64,000 bases of DNA, from NCBI GenBank assembly GCA_024699495.1, contig JAILPK010000012.1, positions 1 to 64,000 of the forward strand, written 5' to 3'. Origin of the DNA: Bacteroidaceae bacterium (GTDB taxonomy: Bacteria > Bacteroidota > Bacteroidia > Bacteroidales > Bacteroidaceae). The notes under the pieces are model-generated. The model made no database searches, had not been told where the DNA came from, and saw nothing but the letters and a program-made list of their open reading frames with translations. The translations under genes and the position numbers were made by a program. Shown here in pieces: positions 17,687-27,710 of this stretch; within the stretch, counting starts at the first letter, position 1, and each line of letters opens with the position of its first letter.

Positions 17687-18022
17687 ATGATAAACAAACA
17701 ATTAGCCGCTGGACAAAAAGAAGATATTCTATACACGCGGGTAGTCAAAGCAGGCAAACGCATCTATTATATAGATGTTAAAAAGAATTCACGCGGCGAC
17801 ATGTATCTGTCACTCACCGAAAGTAAAAAAGTTCCCACGGGAGACATTGAGGCACCAAACTTCAACTACGAGAAACATAAAATATTTGTCTATCCAGAGG
17901 ATTTCGGTAAGTTCACCGAGAGTTTGGCAGATGTAATGCAATTCATCAACAAGGAACAAGGACCCACTCCTCAGCGCCCTGAAGAAGAACACAATATCAA
18001 TATCGGAGATATAGAATTCTGA
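17687..18022 (+). CDS. DUF3276 / bacterial Pur-alpha-like nucleic-acid-binding protein
   Basis: A 111-residue protein, MINKQLAAGQKEDILYTRVV then GKRIYYIDVKKNSRGDMYLS and EKHKIFVYPEDFGKF. This is the DUF3276 (PUR-alpha-like) family, in which the Bacteroidota and Borrelia members bind single-stranded DNA or RNA as dimers. The aromatic and basic residues on the beta sheet (YYIDVKKNSRG) fit that. The acidic C-terminus is flexible. Its precise targets are unknown. The start follows from the promoter. It lies 34 bp upstream of a lipoprotein gene. Confidence 0.82.
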   Translation: MINKQLAAGQKEDILYTRVVKAGKRIYYIDVKKNSRGDMYLSLTESKKVPTGDIEAPNFNYEKHKIFVYPEDFGKFTESLADVMQFINKEQGPTPQRPEEEHNINIGDIEF

Positions 18023-18056
18023 CTATTAGCTAATACTTATACAAACCTTTATTGTT

Positions 18057-20102
18057 ATGAGAAAAAAACTTTTGAAACACTGTAGTGCAATGTTGATTGG
18101 GGCAGCCGCTTTGACGGCTTGCACTGACAGCAAGTATGACCTAAGTGACATCGACACTACGATGCATTTTGGTTCAGGCACACTAACTCTTCCAGCAAGT
18201 TCCACCGACAGTATCTACCTTGGCAATCTGTTCGACCTGGCTGTTGACGGACCAATTAAGTTAGTGGCAGATCCCACTTCTGGGATTCCAGGAGATTCAA
18301 TCTATTATCTGGATGTTGAAGGCTCGGCTGACCCGACAAACATAAATATTGATGATATCACCATCACAAAACCGCAACACGCCCCCATAAATGCTACCAT
18401 CGATCTGATTGATTCCGAGAACGGCGTCAAAGGGCAGTCGCGGCATAAGAGAGTACGCGACAACTCAACCACGATCTTCAAATATAACATCAATGACTTG
18501 GGCCAGATACTCTCTGCCAATACAAAGAGCGCCATCTCCTCTGATGTTGTTGATATCAAGGAAATCGGTTTCGGACTTGTTACATACACTCTGAACATCA
18601 ACGTTTCAACAGCAGATGCAGATAATATCAGTATTATCAACAAATTGTATCTCGACAGTTTTACTGTCAACATCCCCAAAGGACTTGATGTGAAGTCGTG
18701 CAAATACAAAGGTGAGGATGTTTCCGTAGCCGACGCGAAAGAGAAGGGGCTGATAGTCCTCTCCACCAGGGACGAGGACGGCTATGCACCTGCATCCGGC
18801 CCCCTACAGCTTGTACTCACCATCGATGGCGCATCCATAAATGATGCAACCGACCTGCATTTCAACGCTACAAATCACAGCGCCTCGATGAGTGGTCAGA
18901 TAATGCTGTCCGGCAATGTCGAACTGACCTTGGGAAATATCGACCAGACAAAATTGGACAACGCATATCAGGCTAAGCTGCAGGAAGAGGGCTTCTCTGA
19001 TGCCGAAATCACAGTTAAGAGACTAGCACTTGCATCAGGGAATTACGATGATGCTGTTAAAAAGGTTCTTAACCCCCTTTACATAACCGGCCCTGGTTCG
19101 TTTGATAAAGACTTCACCGTCTCATCATTCAGTGGTTCCCTCCGTCATGAGGTGGATGAAATTGACAATATCGAACTGGACGACCTGCCTGACTTCCTCG
19201 AGGATGACGAGGTGACTCTCAACCTGAAGAATCCTCAGGTATTCCTGAAGTTATATACATCTCTCGAAACCACGATCTCCACTGATATCCAACTGATTCC
19301 CTATAAGAAGCAAGGCGGCGCAGACATTGTTATGAAAGATGAAAGCGGCAACGATATAACGATTTGTGTTGACAATATCGAATATGACGGTACCAAACGT
19401 GACACCATGCTTCTCTGCATAGCCAAGGACACATCTAATATAACATGGCCAGCCGAGTTCAGTCACCTCACCTATCGCAAGATGAATCAGGTGGAGAATA
19501 TCGGAGACATTATCAAGAAGGTGCCTGATATGATCGGCATCAAGGGCAAGGACGGCAACTCCAAGCTTATAGTAAATCTTCCCGAATGCGAGGATGTTGC
19601 TATCAATAATAACTACAGCGTGGACTTCTCGTATAAGGTATCTAACCCCCTCACCTTCGGCGAAGGCTTCAAGATTATCTATAAGGACGAGGATACTGGT
19701 TGGGATGTCGCCGAGGACCTTGAGGATATAGATGTAAGCACACTGGAACTTACAGGAGTAGCCTCCTCTAATGTGCCCTTGGGCCTAAAACTGACAGCCA
19801 CCCCGTTAGGCGTTGACGGTCAGCCGATAAGCGGCATAACCATCACTTATATGAATCACGACCAAAGCACATACCAGAGTGCCGGTTTGGAGATTCCGGC
19901 TAACGCGCTTAATGCAAACATCCGCATGCGCATCACAGCTTCCAACGGGACCCTCAAGCTCCTTGACGGTATCAAGTATCGCGCCGAACTGACTGCCGAA
20001 CCGAGTGAGCACGAGTTTAACGCTCTTCGTACGAAGTCATATCTCAAGCTCTACAATATCCGCGTAAGCATTGTTGACGGAATAACAATTGAGAGTGAAT
20101 AA
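18057..20102 (+). CDS. large lipoprotein of unknown function
   Basis: A 681-residue lipoprotein: MRKKLLKHCSAMLIGAAALTAC gives a lipobox with Cys22. The mature part is Asp/Thr/Ser-rich with many short beta-type stretches (for example VTYTLNINVS, LQLVLTIDGASI, VDFSYKVSNPLTF), suggesting repeated beta-sandwich domains on the cell surface or the periplasmic face of the outer membrane. I recognise no catalytic motif and no named family. It is 51 bp upstream of an outer-membrane DUF5723 gene, and the two are probably cotranscribed and may work as a pair. Confidence 0.8.
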   Translation: MRKKLLKHCSAMLIGAAALTACTDSKYDLSDIDTTMHFGSGTLTLPASSTDSIYLGNLFDLAVDGPIKLVADPTSGIPGDSIYYLDVEGSADPTNINIDDITITKPQHAPINATIDLIDSENGVKGQSRHKRVRDNSTTIFKYNINDLGQILSANTKSAISSDVVDIKEIGFGLVTYTLNINVSTADADNISIINKLYLDSFTVNIPKGLDVKSCKYKGEDVSVADAKEKGLIVLSTRDEDGYAPASGPLQLVLTIDGASINDATDLHFNATNHSASMSGQIMLSGNVELTLGNIDQTKLDNAYQAKLQEEGFSDAEITVKRLALASGNYDDAVKKVLNPLYITGPGSFDKDFTVSSFSGSLRHEVDEIDNIELDDLPDFLEDDEVTLNLKNPQVFLKLYTSLETTISTDIQLIPYKKQGGADIVMKDESGNDITICVDNIEYDGTKRDTMLLCIAKDTSNITWPAEFSHLTYRKMNQVENIGDIIKKVPDMIGIKGKDGNSKLIVNLPECEDVAINNNYSVDFSYKVSNPLTFGEGFKIIYKDEDTGWDVAEDLEDIDVSTLELTGVASSNVPLGLKLTATPLGVDGQPISGITITYMNHDQSTYQSAGLEIPANALNANIRMRITASNGTLKLLDGIKYRAELTAEPSEHEFNALRTKSYLKLYNIRVSIVDGITIESE

Positions 20103-20153
20103 TCCACGGCGATTCATATTTCTAGTATTAACGAATCTAACAACGACTCTAAT

Positions 20154-21566
20154 ATGAGAACGAATATAAGACTGACTTTGGCCGTCGCCGCACTCGCCCT
20201 CACCACCGCGGCATTCGCACAGCGATCCAACAGTTCATATTTTACAGAGGGAAATGCCATGCGGCATAATCTCAACCCCGCATTCGATGGCGAATACAAT
20301 TATGTTTCCATACCAGCACTCGGAAATGTAAATATTGGTATGAAAGGCAATTTCGGTATTGAAAACGTATTATTCACCAACAATGCCGGAAAACTGTCCA
20401 CCTACCTGCACCCAGATATTCAGTGGAGCGATATCGAAAGCGGACTGAAAGCGAACAACAAGATTCGCACCGACATAAACATGCAGATTCTTGGAGCTGG
20501 TTTCAAGGCTTGGGGCGGATATAACACCGTTGGCCTAAATGTACGCTCATTCATTGGGGCTAACGTTCCCCTTGAGATATTTGAAATGACAAAGAACCTT
20601 CAGAATCAAAATTATTCCATAAGTAACCTCAATATGCGCGCCCAGGCTTGGGCCGAACTGGCATTCGGACACAGCCGTAGCATAAACAACTGGCGAGTAG
20701 GCGGTAAGTTCAAGCTCCTGTTTGGTTCTGCACAGCTCGATGCTTCGCTCAAGGACCTGCAACTTAACATCGCCGACCCAGGCCACTGGTCTGCCTCCGG
20801 CGAAGCCACAATAGAGGCCAACTTGAAGAACTGGGCATGGGAAACGGAAACAAAGGAATATGAAGGCCGCAAGAACGCAGCCCAGCAGCCTGCCACATAC
20901 GAGACTGTCACCGATGTCAGTGAAGATTATAGTTTCTCCCCCATGAACGGTATGGGCATAGCCTTCGACCTCGGTGCAGAATATGATTTCAAGGATGTTG
21001 CCCCTGGCCTCAAACTCAGCTTTGCACTTCTTGACCTCGGATTTATAAAGTGGAGCAATAATGTTGTGGCAAAGAACAACGGCACTCCTTTTGACTTCTA
21101 CGGATTTTCCAACGTGCAGGTCAACGATGGCCCCGGCACCTCACTCGAAGACCAAACGAACCAGCTCTTAGATGACTTCACAGACCTTTTCCACATGAAA
21201 GACCTTGGTGACGAAGGAGGCAAGGCCAAGGGACTCGGCGCTACGATGAACTTCGGAGCTGAATATGCCCTGCCGCAGTATAAGCCTCTGCGCTTCGGTT
21301 TCCTCTCCACCACCCGCATTCAGGGTAAATACACATGGAATGAGGAGCGCTTCAGCGCAAACATATCCCCTCTGAAATGGCTCGAAGGGAATATCAATTT
21401 CGGTGTCGGCTCATTCGGAGCTGACTTCGGTTGGATGCTGAACATCCATCCCAAGGGTTATAACTTCTTCATTGCCATGGACCATATCCTCGGCAAGACC
21501 AGCAAGCAATTAATACCTCTGAGCAGCCAAGCACAGTTGTCAATGGGTATGAGTGTTACTTGGTAA
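20154..21566 (+). CDS. DUF5723-type outer-membrane beta-barrel protein
   Basis: A 470-residue protein with a cleavable signal peptide (MRTNIRLTLAVAALALTTAAFA). The start of the mature part, SYFTEGNAMRHNLNPAF, is the signature of DUF5723, a Bacteroidota outer-membrane family. Alternating hydrophobic stretches and the aromatic last strand, ending LSMGMSVTW, fit a beta barrel recognised by the Bam machine. Function unknown. It follows the 681-residue lipoprotein gene and is closed by a terminator. Confidence 0.8.
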   Translation: MRTNIRLTLAVAALALTTAAFAQRSNSSYFTEGNAMRHNLNPAFDGEYNYVSIPALGNVNIGMKGNFGIENVLFTNNAGKLSTYLHPDIQWSDIESGLKANNKIRTDINMQILGAGFKAWGGYNTVGLNVRSFIGANVPLEIFEMTKNLQNQNYSISNLNMRAQAWAELAFGHSRSINNWRVGGKFKLLFGSAQLDASLKDLQLNIADPGHWSASGEATIEANLKNWAWETETKEYEGRKNAAQQPATYETVTDVSEDYSFSPMNGMGIAFDLGAEYDFKDVAPGLKLSFALLDLGFIKWSNNVVAKNNGTPFDFYGFSNVQVNDGPGTSLEDQTNQLLDDFTDLFHMKDLGDEGGKAKGLGATMNFGAEYALPQYKPLRFGFLSTTRIQGKYTWNEERFSANISPLKWLEGNINFGVGSFGADFGWMLNIHPKGYNFFIAMDHILGKTSKQLIPLSSQAQLSMGMSVTW

Positions 21567-21593
21567 AAAGCTTCCTTACACACTAAATAACAG

Positions 21594-21624
21594 AAGGGTG
21601 CGCAATTTGCGTACCCTTTTTTTC
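21594..21624 (+). terminator. terminator after the DUF5723 gene
   Basis: Hairpin AAGGGTGCGCA-att-TGCGTACCCTT followed by T residues, 28 bp after the stop codon. Confidence 0.85.
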
Positions 21625-21644
21625 TCTTTTTGCGAAAAAAGGCG

Positions 21645-21652
21645 TACTTTTG
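21645..21652 (+). promoter_or_regulatory. -7 box of purL
   Basis: TACTTTTG placed 25 bp before the ATG at 21678. The usual -33 position has no clear TTTG. It rules out the upstream in-frame start at 21630. No purine riboswitch is visible. Confidence 0.6.
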
Positions 21653-21677
21653 CAGCCAAATTAAAACATGCACTATT

Positions 21678-24600
21678 ATGGTTGTATATTTTTTCCGTAC
21701 TCCGCAAAATTCTATCATTGCCTCACAGGCTGGCCACACCTTTTCAACTGCCGAGACTGAAGCCCTTTGCTGGCTGTTCGGTGGCGCAACAATATGTTCT
21801 GAAAACGTCCTGAACGGCTATTTCGTAGGGCCGCGCAGAGAAATGATTACTCCATGGAGTACCAACGCGGTGGAGATTACCCAAAACATGGGGCTCTCTG
21901 ACATCGTACGCATCGAAGAGTTCTTCCCCGTAAGCAGTGCAGATGCCGCACACGACCCCATGCTGCAGCGCATGTACAACGGTCTTGACCAGAATATTTT
22001 CAAGGTAAATATTCAGCCGGCGCCCATACAGTTTATTGAAGATCTCGAAGCATACAACGAATCTGAAGGCCTGGCTCTCTCGCCCGCTGAAATAAAATAT
22101 CTCCACGGAGTAGAAGAGCAACTCGGACGCCGGCTGACCGACTCGGAGGTATTCGGTTTTGCCCAGATTAACTCCGAGCACTGTCGACACAAAATATTCG
22201 GAGGCACATTCATCATTGACGGGGAGGAGAAGCCCTCATCCCTCTTCGCGCTCATAAAAAAAACCACGAAGGAAAACCCGCATCATATCATCAGCGCATA
22301 CAAGGACAACGTTGCATTCGCCTCTGGGCCTGTAGTAGAGCAGTTCGCACCTGCAGACCACTCTACTAGCGACTACTTCATAATCCGAAACATAGAGAGC
22401 GTAATAAGCATCAAGGCCGAGACGCACAACTTCCCCACGACTGTTGAACCATTCAACGGCGCATCCACAGGTACAGGAGGTGAAATCCGAGACCGCATGG
22501 GGGGCGGCGTCGGTTCATGGCCAATAGCCGGAACTGCCGTATATATGACTTCCTATCCTCGCACAGACGAGGAGCGCGAGTGGGAACAGCTCCTTCCTGT
22601 CCGCAAATGGCTGTATCAGAATCCGGAGCAGATACTTATCAAAGCTTCCAACGGAGCCTCCGACTTCGGCAACAAGTTCGGGCAGCCGCTCATCTGCGGT
22701 TCTGTGCTCACGTTTGAACACAAGGAGAATGACGAGTGCTATGGTTATGACAAAGTCATCATGCTTGCCGGAGGAGTAGGCTACGGCACACGGCGCGACT
22801 GCTTGAAAGGCACTCCGCAGGCCGGCAATAAAATCGTTGTCGTCGGTGGTGATAACTATCGAATCGGACTTGGCGGCGGTTCGGTCTCCAGCGTGGATAC
22901 GGGCCGATATAGCAGCGGCATCGAACTGAATGCCGTGCAGCGTGCCAACCCCGAGATGCAGAAACGGGCCAACAACCTCGTTCGTGCGTTATGCGAAGAA
23001 GAGGTGAATCCTATCGTAAGCATACATGACCACGGCTCTGCCGGACATGTCAATTGCCTCAGCGAACTAGTGGAGGAATGTGGAGGCCTTATAGATATGA
23101 GCCAGTTGCCCATCGGAGACCCCACCCTTTCAGCCAAAGAGATAATCGCCAACGAAAGCCAGGAACGCATGGGCCTGCTCATACAGGAAGAGCATCTCGA
23201 GCATGTGCGTCGCATCGCAGAGCGCGAGCGTGCCCCGATGTATGTCGTCGGTGAGACCACAGGCGACGCTCATTTCGCTTTCCGGCAGGCTGACGGCATC
23301 CGCCCGTTCGACCTCGATGTTGCACAAATGTTTGGCCATTCGCCAAAGACAGTGATGACAGATGTCACGCGCAAGCGCAAATATAATAATGTAGAATATG
23401 ACGTTTCCAAGATAAATGAATACGTGGCCCGCGTGCTGCAGTTGGAAGCTGTGGCTTGCAAGGACTGGCTTACGAACAAGGTGGACCGTTCGGTTAGCGG
23501 CAAGGTGGCACGCCAACAATGCCAGGGCGAGCTTCAGCTGCCACTGTCCGACTGCGGAGTCGTTGCCTTGGACTATCGCGGCCGCAAGGGAATCGCAACA
23601 GCCATCGGCCATGCCCCGCAGGCCGGTCTTGCAGACCCCGCCGCTGGGAGCGTGCTTTCTGTGGCTGAATCTCTTACTAATATAGTCTGGGCACCTCTCA
23701 CTGAAGGGCTTGACAGCGTGAGCCTGAGCGCCAACTGGATGTGGCCCTGCCGCAGTCAGGAGGGCGAGGACGCACGTCTCTATACCGCCGTGCAGGCTCT
23801 TTCTGACTTCTGCTGCGATTTGCAGATAAATGTGCCGACCGGCAAGGACAGCTTGAGTATGACACAGAAATACCCCGACGGCTCCCGCGTAATAAGCCCG
23901 GGAACGGTTATAGTAAGCAGCGGAGGAGAAGTATCTGACATACGCAAAGTGGTCAGCCCCGTTCTGACCCCCCAACTCAAGAGCACCCTCTATCACATAG
24001 ACTTCTCTTTCTGCCCGTTGCGTCTCGGCGGCAGCGCATTCTCCCAAAGCCTCGGCCATGTGGGCTCAGACGTGCCTACGGTGGAGAACCCCGAATATTT
24101 CCGCGACGCGTTCAATGCAGTCCAGGAAGCGGTAAAACGAGGCCTCGTTCTTGCCGGTCATGATGTCAGTGCGGGCGGTCTCATCACATGTCTGTTAGAG
24201 ATGTGTTTTGCAAACACCGACGGTGGTCTCGAAATCTCACTCGACTCCTTTGGCCACGCCGATATAGTGAAAGTCCTGTTTGCTGAGAATCCGGCAGTTG
24301 TCATTCAGGTAGCAGACAAGGACCGCAAGGAGTTCCAAGCCCTTATGGATTCTGCCGGAGTGGGATACGTACGCATCGGCAAACCCACCGACGAACGTGT
24401 CATCCAAGTAACGAAAGAGGATGCTGAATATCTCTTCGGAATTGACTACCTACGTGATATGTGGTATAGCAGCTCTTACCTGCTCGACCGCCGTCAAAGC
24501 ATGAACGGCTGTGCCAAGACCCGCTTTGAGAACTATAAAAAGCAGCCATTGGAGATGCGTTTTGCACCATCATTCACCGGCACACTGGCCCAATATGGTT

Positions 24601-25400
24601 TGAATCCTGACCGTTGGAAAGACAACACGCAGAAGAACCTTGCCAAGGCGCCTCACGCAGCAATCATCCGTGAGAAAGGCACCAACGGCGAGCGCGAGAT
24701 GGCATACGCTCTATGGCTTGCAGGCTTCGAAGTCAAAGATGTTATGATGACCGACCTCATCAGTGGCCGCGAGACTCTCGATGACATTCAGATGATTGTC
24801 TTCTGCGGAGGCTTCTCTAATAGCGACGTGCTTGGCAGCGCCAAGGGATGGGCCGGTGCCTTCCTTTACAATCCGAAGGCCAAAGCTGCCCTCGAACGTT
24901 TCTATGCTCGGCCGGACACCCTCTCACTAGGCATCTGCAATGGTTGCCAGCTGATGGTGGAACTGAAACTGATTGACAGCAACGCCGGCGCAAAGATGCT
25001 CCATAACGACAGCCGCAAGTTCGAATCCTCATTCCTCGGCCTCACCATTCCCACAAACCGGAGTGTGATGTTCGGCAGTCTCAGCGGTTGCCGCCTCGGC
25101 GTCTGGGTCGCACACGGAGAAGGCAAATTCTCTCTCGAAGGCAAGGAAGATGACTATAATGTGATAGCACGATATACCTATGATGAATATCCAGGCAACC
25201 CCAACGGCTCTGATTACAGCGTTGCCGGAATCGCAAGCGCCGACGGGCGCCATCTGGCCATGATGCCACATCTTGAGCGTGCTTTCTTCCCATGGCAATG
25301 CGCGTGGTATCCAGCAGACCGTCGCAATGACGAGGTCACCCCTTGGATTGAGGCATTCGTAAATGCACGGACCTGGTGCGAACAGAACCGCAAAGCATAG
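21678..25400 (+). CDS. purL: phosphoribosylformylglycinamidine synthase (large single-chain form)
   Basis: A 1240-residue fused PurL that converts FGAR, glutamine and ATP into FGAM in purine synthesis. Linker and first synthase half: FAQINSEHCRHKIFGG and ETHNFPTTVEPFNGASTGTG. Second half: GLVLAGHDVSAGGL. The C-terminal class I glutaminase has LGICNGCQLMVEL with the nucleophilic Cys and an H-x-E pair near the end (MPHLERAFFPWQ). Length agrees with the single-chain enzyme of Proteobacteria and Bacteroidota. It lies 9 bp upstream of the first chromate-transporter half. High-GC third positions here explain several long antisense open frames. Confidence 0.96.
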   Translation: MVVYFFRTPQNSIIASQAGHTFSTAETEALCWLFGGATICSENVLNGYFVGPRREMITPWSTNAVEITQNMGLSDIVRIEEFFPVSSADAAHDPMLQRMYNGLDQNIFKVNIQPAPIQFIEDLEAYNESEGLALSPAEIKYLHGVEEQLGRRLTDSEVFGFAQINSEHCRHKIFGGTFIIDGEEKPSSLFALIKKTTKENPHHIISAYKDNVAFASGPVVEQFAPADHSTSDYFIIRNIESVISIKAETHNFPTTVEPFNGASTGTGGEIRDRMGGGVGSWPIAGTAVYMTSYPRTDEEREWEQLLPVRKWLYQNPEQILIKASNGASDFGNKFGQPLICGSVLTFEHKENDECYGYDKVIMLAGGVGYGTRRDCLKGTPQAGNKIVVVGGDNYRIGLGGGSVSSVDTGRYSSGIELNAVQRANPEMQKRANNLVRALCEEEVNPIVSIHDHGSAGHVNCLSELVEECGGLIDMSQLPIGDPTLSAKEIIANESQERMGLLIQEEHLEHVRRIAERERAPMYVVGETTGDAHFAFRQADGIRPFDLDVAQMFGHSPKTVMTDVTRKRKYNNVEYDVSKINEYVARVLQLEAVACKDWLTNKVDRSVSGKVARQQCQGELQLPLSDCGVVALDYRGRKGIATAIGHAPQAGLADPAAGSVLSVAESLTNIVWAPLTEGLDSVSLSANWMWPCRSQEGEDARLYTAVQALSDFCCDLQINVPTGKDSLSMTQKYPDGSRVISPGTVIVSSGGEVSDIRKVVSPVLTPQLKSTLYHIDFSFCPLRLGGSAFSQSLGHVGSDVPTVENPEYFRDAFNAVQEAVKRGLVLAGHDVSAGGLITCLLEMCFANTDGGLEISLDSFGHADIVKVLFAENPAVVIQVADKDRKEFQALMDSAGVGYVRIGKPTDERVIQVTKEDAEYLFGIDYLRDMWYSSSYLLDRRQSMNGCAKTRFENYKKQPLEMRFAPSFTGTLAQYGLNPDRWKDNTQKNLAKAPHAAIIREKGTNGEREMAYALWLAGFEVKDVMMTDLISGRETLDDIQMIVFCGGFSNSDVLGSAKGWAGAFLYNPKAKAALERFYARPDTLSLGICNGCQLMVELKLIDSNAGAKMLHNDSRKFESSFLGLTIPTNRSVMFGSLSGCRLGVWVAHGEGKFSLEGKEDDYNVIARYTYDEYPGNPNGSDYSVAGIASADGRHLAMMPHLERAFFPWQCAWYPADRRNDEVTPWIEAFVNARTWCEQNRKA

Positions 25401-25409
25401 GAAAGGGTT

Positions 25410-25952
25410 ATGCTGACTGTATTATTCAAGACATTCTTTCATATCGGCCTGTTCACCATCGGTGGCGGCTATGCCATGATACCTCTGATTGAGGCAGAAG
25501 TGGTTGACCGACACAGATGGATAGAACGAGAGGAACTGCTCGACCTGATTGCTGTTGCCCAGAGCTGCCCCGGCGTCTTCGCCGTGAATATCAGTATCTT
25601 CATCGGCAACAAACTGCGCGGTACCTGGGGCGCTTTCATGAGTGCTTTGGGATGTATCTTACCGTCGTTCATTATAATCCTTACCATAGCCCTCTTCTTC
25701 CATCAGTTCGAGGACAACGAGTGGGTGGCCCGCGCCTTCAGAGGCATACGCCCCTGTGTGGTAGCACTTATCGCCGCTCCTACATTCAAAATGGCCCAGT
25801 CTGCCCATATCACATGGACGAACCTATGGATTCCTGTGCTGGGAGCCTTTCTCATTTGGATGTTTGGTATCAACCCCGTGTTTATAATCCTGGCAGCCGG
25901 TTTCGGCGGTTTCATTTACGGCAAATACCTGCATCCGACAGAGACATCCTGA
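25410..25952 (+). CDS. chromate transporter, N-terminal-type half
   Basis: A 180-residue membrane protein of the CHR family, with the family motif FFHIGLFTIGGGYAMIPLIE near the N-terminus and AQSCPGVFAVNISIFIGN after it. About five membrane helices. ChrA proteins export chromate in the best studied cases, but many homologues have unknown anion substrates. Here the family is split into two short genes, this one and that at 26055, as in the short-chain type that works as a heteromeric pair. It begins 9 bp after purL. Confidence 0.88.
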   Translation: MLTVLFKTFFHIGLFTIGGGYAMIPLIEAEVVDRHRWIEREELLDLIAVAQSCPGVFAVNISIFIGNKLRGTWGAFMSALGCILPSFIIILTIALFFHQFEDNEWVARAFRGIRPCVVALIAAPTFKMAQSAHITWTNLWIPVLGAFLIWMFGINPVFIILAAGFGGFIYGKYLHPTETS

Positions 25953-26054
25953 ATCCAAAACTCATGATATAACAAACCCGCCCCACCCCGTAAGCCGCAC
26001 ACCGGAAGGGAAATATGCATAATGCTGGGGCATATTAAGTAATATAGTAACACA

Positions 26055-26627
26055 GTGATCTTCCTACAGCTGTTCATAACATTCTTTCTAATCGGTCTGT
26101 TCGGTTTCGGAGGTGGCTATGCCATGATTTCCATGATCCAGACAGAGGTCGTAACTCATTATCACTGGCTGACGATGGGGCAATTCACCGATATCGTAGC
26201 CATCTCACAGATGACTCCCGGGCCAATAGGCATCAATTCCGCTACCTATGTAGGCTATCAGGCTGTGGTTAATGCTGGATATAGTCATTGGATGGGTGTT
26301 CTCGGTTCCGCTACGGCTACCTTCGCTGTAGTCTTCCCATCATTTGTCCTAATGCTGCTGATCAGCAAATTCCTGATGCACTACAAGAACCACCCCACTG
26401 TGGAATATGTGTTTGGCGGCCTGCGCCCCGCAGTCGTCGGTCTTCTCGCAGCTGCATGTCTGCTGCTGCTCACCCCGGAAAACTTCTCCACCCCATCCGA
26501 CTGCCCATGGCAGTTTTGGATCAGCGTAAGCATCTTCTTCTTTACCATCATAGCCTGTCAACTATACAAGATGAACCCCATACGTGTCCTTCTGTTATGC
26601 GCGTTAGCCGGCATCTTGCTTTTCTGA
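26055..26627 (+). CDS. chromate transporter, second half
   Basis: A 190-residue CHR-family membrane protein with the motif LIGLFGFGGGYAMISMIQ and SQMTPGPIGINSATYVGY. It starts with GTG at 26055 (no in-frame ATG upstream). Sequence and size mirror the first half, so the pair probably arose by duplication and forms a heterodimer with opposite membrane orientation, as described for short-chain CHR pairs. The 102-bp gap between them has no clear promoter. Confidence 0.87.
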   Translation: MIFLQLFITFFLIGLFGFGGGYAMISMIQTEVVTHYHWLTMGQFTDIVAISQMTPGPIGINSATYVGYQAVVNAGYSHWMGVLGSATATFAVVFPSFVLMLLISKFLMHYKNHPTVEYVFGGLRPAVVGLLAAACLLLLTPENFSTPSDCPWQFWISVSIFFFTIIACQLYKMNPIRVLLLCALAGILLF

Positions 26628-26754
26628 ATGTCTTATGAGGCGGAAATATTATACTTACTATTGTATATTCTATTATCCTTCAGAGAGATGAAAGTTCAAA
26701 AGGCAAATGCCTGACATGGCACCACGGAATTAAATTCAGCTGATAGTTTTACGA

Positions 26755-27627
26755 ATGAGTGAATCAAACAAAATAAAGATAAAAAGCGGCCTTGTGCTTG
26801 AAGGCGGCGCCATGCGCGGACTATTCAGCGCTGGAGCAATGGATGTGCTAATGGAAGCCGGAATAGAGTTCGACGGCATAATAGGGGTATCCGCCGGAGC
26901 CGCTTTCGGCTGCAACTATAAGAGCAGACAGGTCGGACGCGCGTTGAGATACAATCAGCAGTTTGCACACGACCGCCGATATTGCAGTCTTTGGTCACTG
27001 TTCAAGACTGGCGATTTATTCAACGCAGAATTTGCCTACCACATAGTACCTACCACCTACGACCTGTTTGACAACGAAGCATTTGAGAGCAATCCCGCCT
27101 CTTTCTTCGTTGTATGCACAGATCTGAAATCTGGTAAGGCAGTGTATAAGGAGCTCTCACGGGGAGGAGACGATACCTACGAGTGGATTCGTGCTTCGGC
27201 CTCTATGCCCCTGTGTTCAAGACCTGTTGAGCTTGAGGGGCATCTGCTTTTAGACGGTGGTGTGACAGACAGCATCCCGCTTCAATACTTTCAGGATGTC
27301 GGGTTTTCACGCAACATAGTTGTCCTGACTCAGCCGGACGGATATGTAAAGCACCGCAATAAGTTCGTGACGGCTATGCGTCTTTCCGGCTTAAGGAAAT
27401 ACCCACAGTTCATCGAAGCTGTGTCTCAGCGTCACGAGATGTACAACGCCCAAACGCAATATGTCCGTGAAGCAGAGAAGAGAGGGGAGGCAATTGTGAT
27501 ACGGCCAGACACCCCCCTGCCCATCGGCCATGTCAGTCACGATCCGGCGGAGATGCAACGCGTTTACGACATAGGCCGTGCCGTTGCCCAACGAAGGATA
27601 AATGAAATCCTTGACTTTCTGAAATAA
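26755..27627 (+). CDS. patatin-like phospholipase
   Basis: A 290-residue cytosolic acyl hydrolase with the complete patatin dyad: oxyanion loop LEGGAMRGLFSAG (residues 16-28), nucleophile Ser in GVSAGA (about residue 46), and catalytic Asp in DGGVTDSIPL (about residue 164). It resembles E. coli YjjU more than secreted patatins, since it lacks a signal peptide and a barrel. Substrates are probably phospholipids or acylglycerols. It stands alone between the chromate transporter and a long gene-free region. Confidence 0.88.
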   Translation: MSESNKIKIKSGLVLEGGAMRGLFSAGAMDVLMEAGIEFDGIIGVSAGAAFGCNYKSRQVGRALRYNQQFAHDRRYCSLWSLFKTGDLFNAEFAYHIVPTTYDLFDNEAFESNPASFFVVCTDLKSGKAVYKELSRGGDDTYEWIRASASMPLCSRPVELEGHLLLDGGVTDSIPLQYFQDVGFSRNIVVLTQPDGYVKHRNKFVTAMRLSGLRKYPQFIEAVSQRHEMYNAQTQYVREAEKRGEAIVIRPDTPLPIGHVSHDPAEMQRVYDIGRAVAQRRINEILDFLK

Positions 27628-27636
27628 AGAGGAACG

Positions 27637-27658
27637 TTCACAAAACACGAGAGAACAC
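27637..27658 (+). repeat. isolated copy of the TTCACAAAAC 22-bp unit
   Basis: One 22-bp unit, starting TTCACAAAACACGAGAG, inside about 40 bp that match 28323-28363 (both contain ACGTTCACAAAACA followed by GAGAACACTTCA). The two copies lie in direct orientation and bracket the other arrays. Confidence 0.75.
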
Positions 27659-27710
27659 TTCATAAAAATATATTGCTGTCCGGTAAAAATTCAGAATGCA
27701 ATAAAATCCT

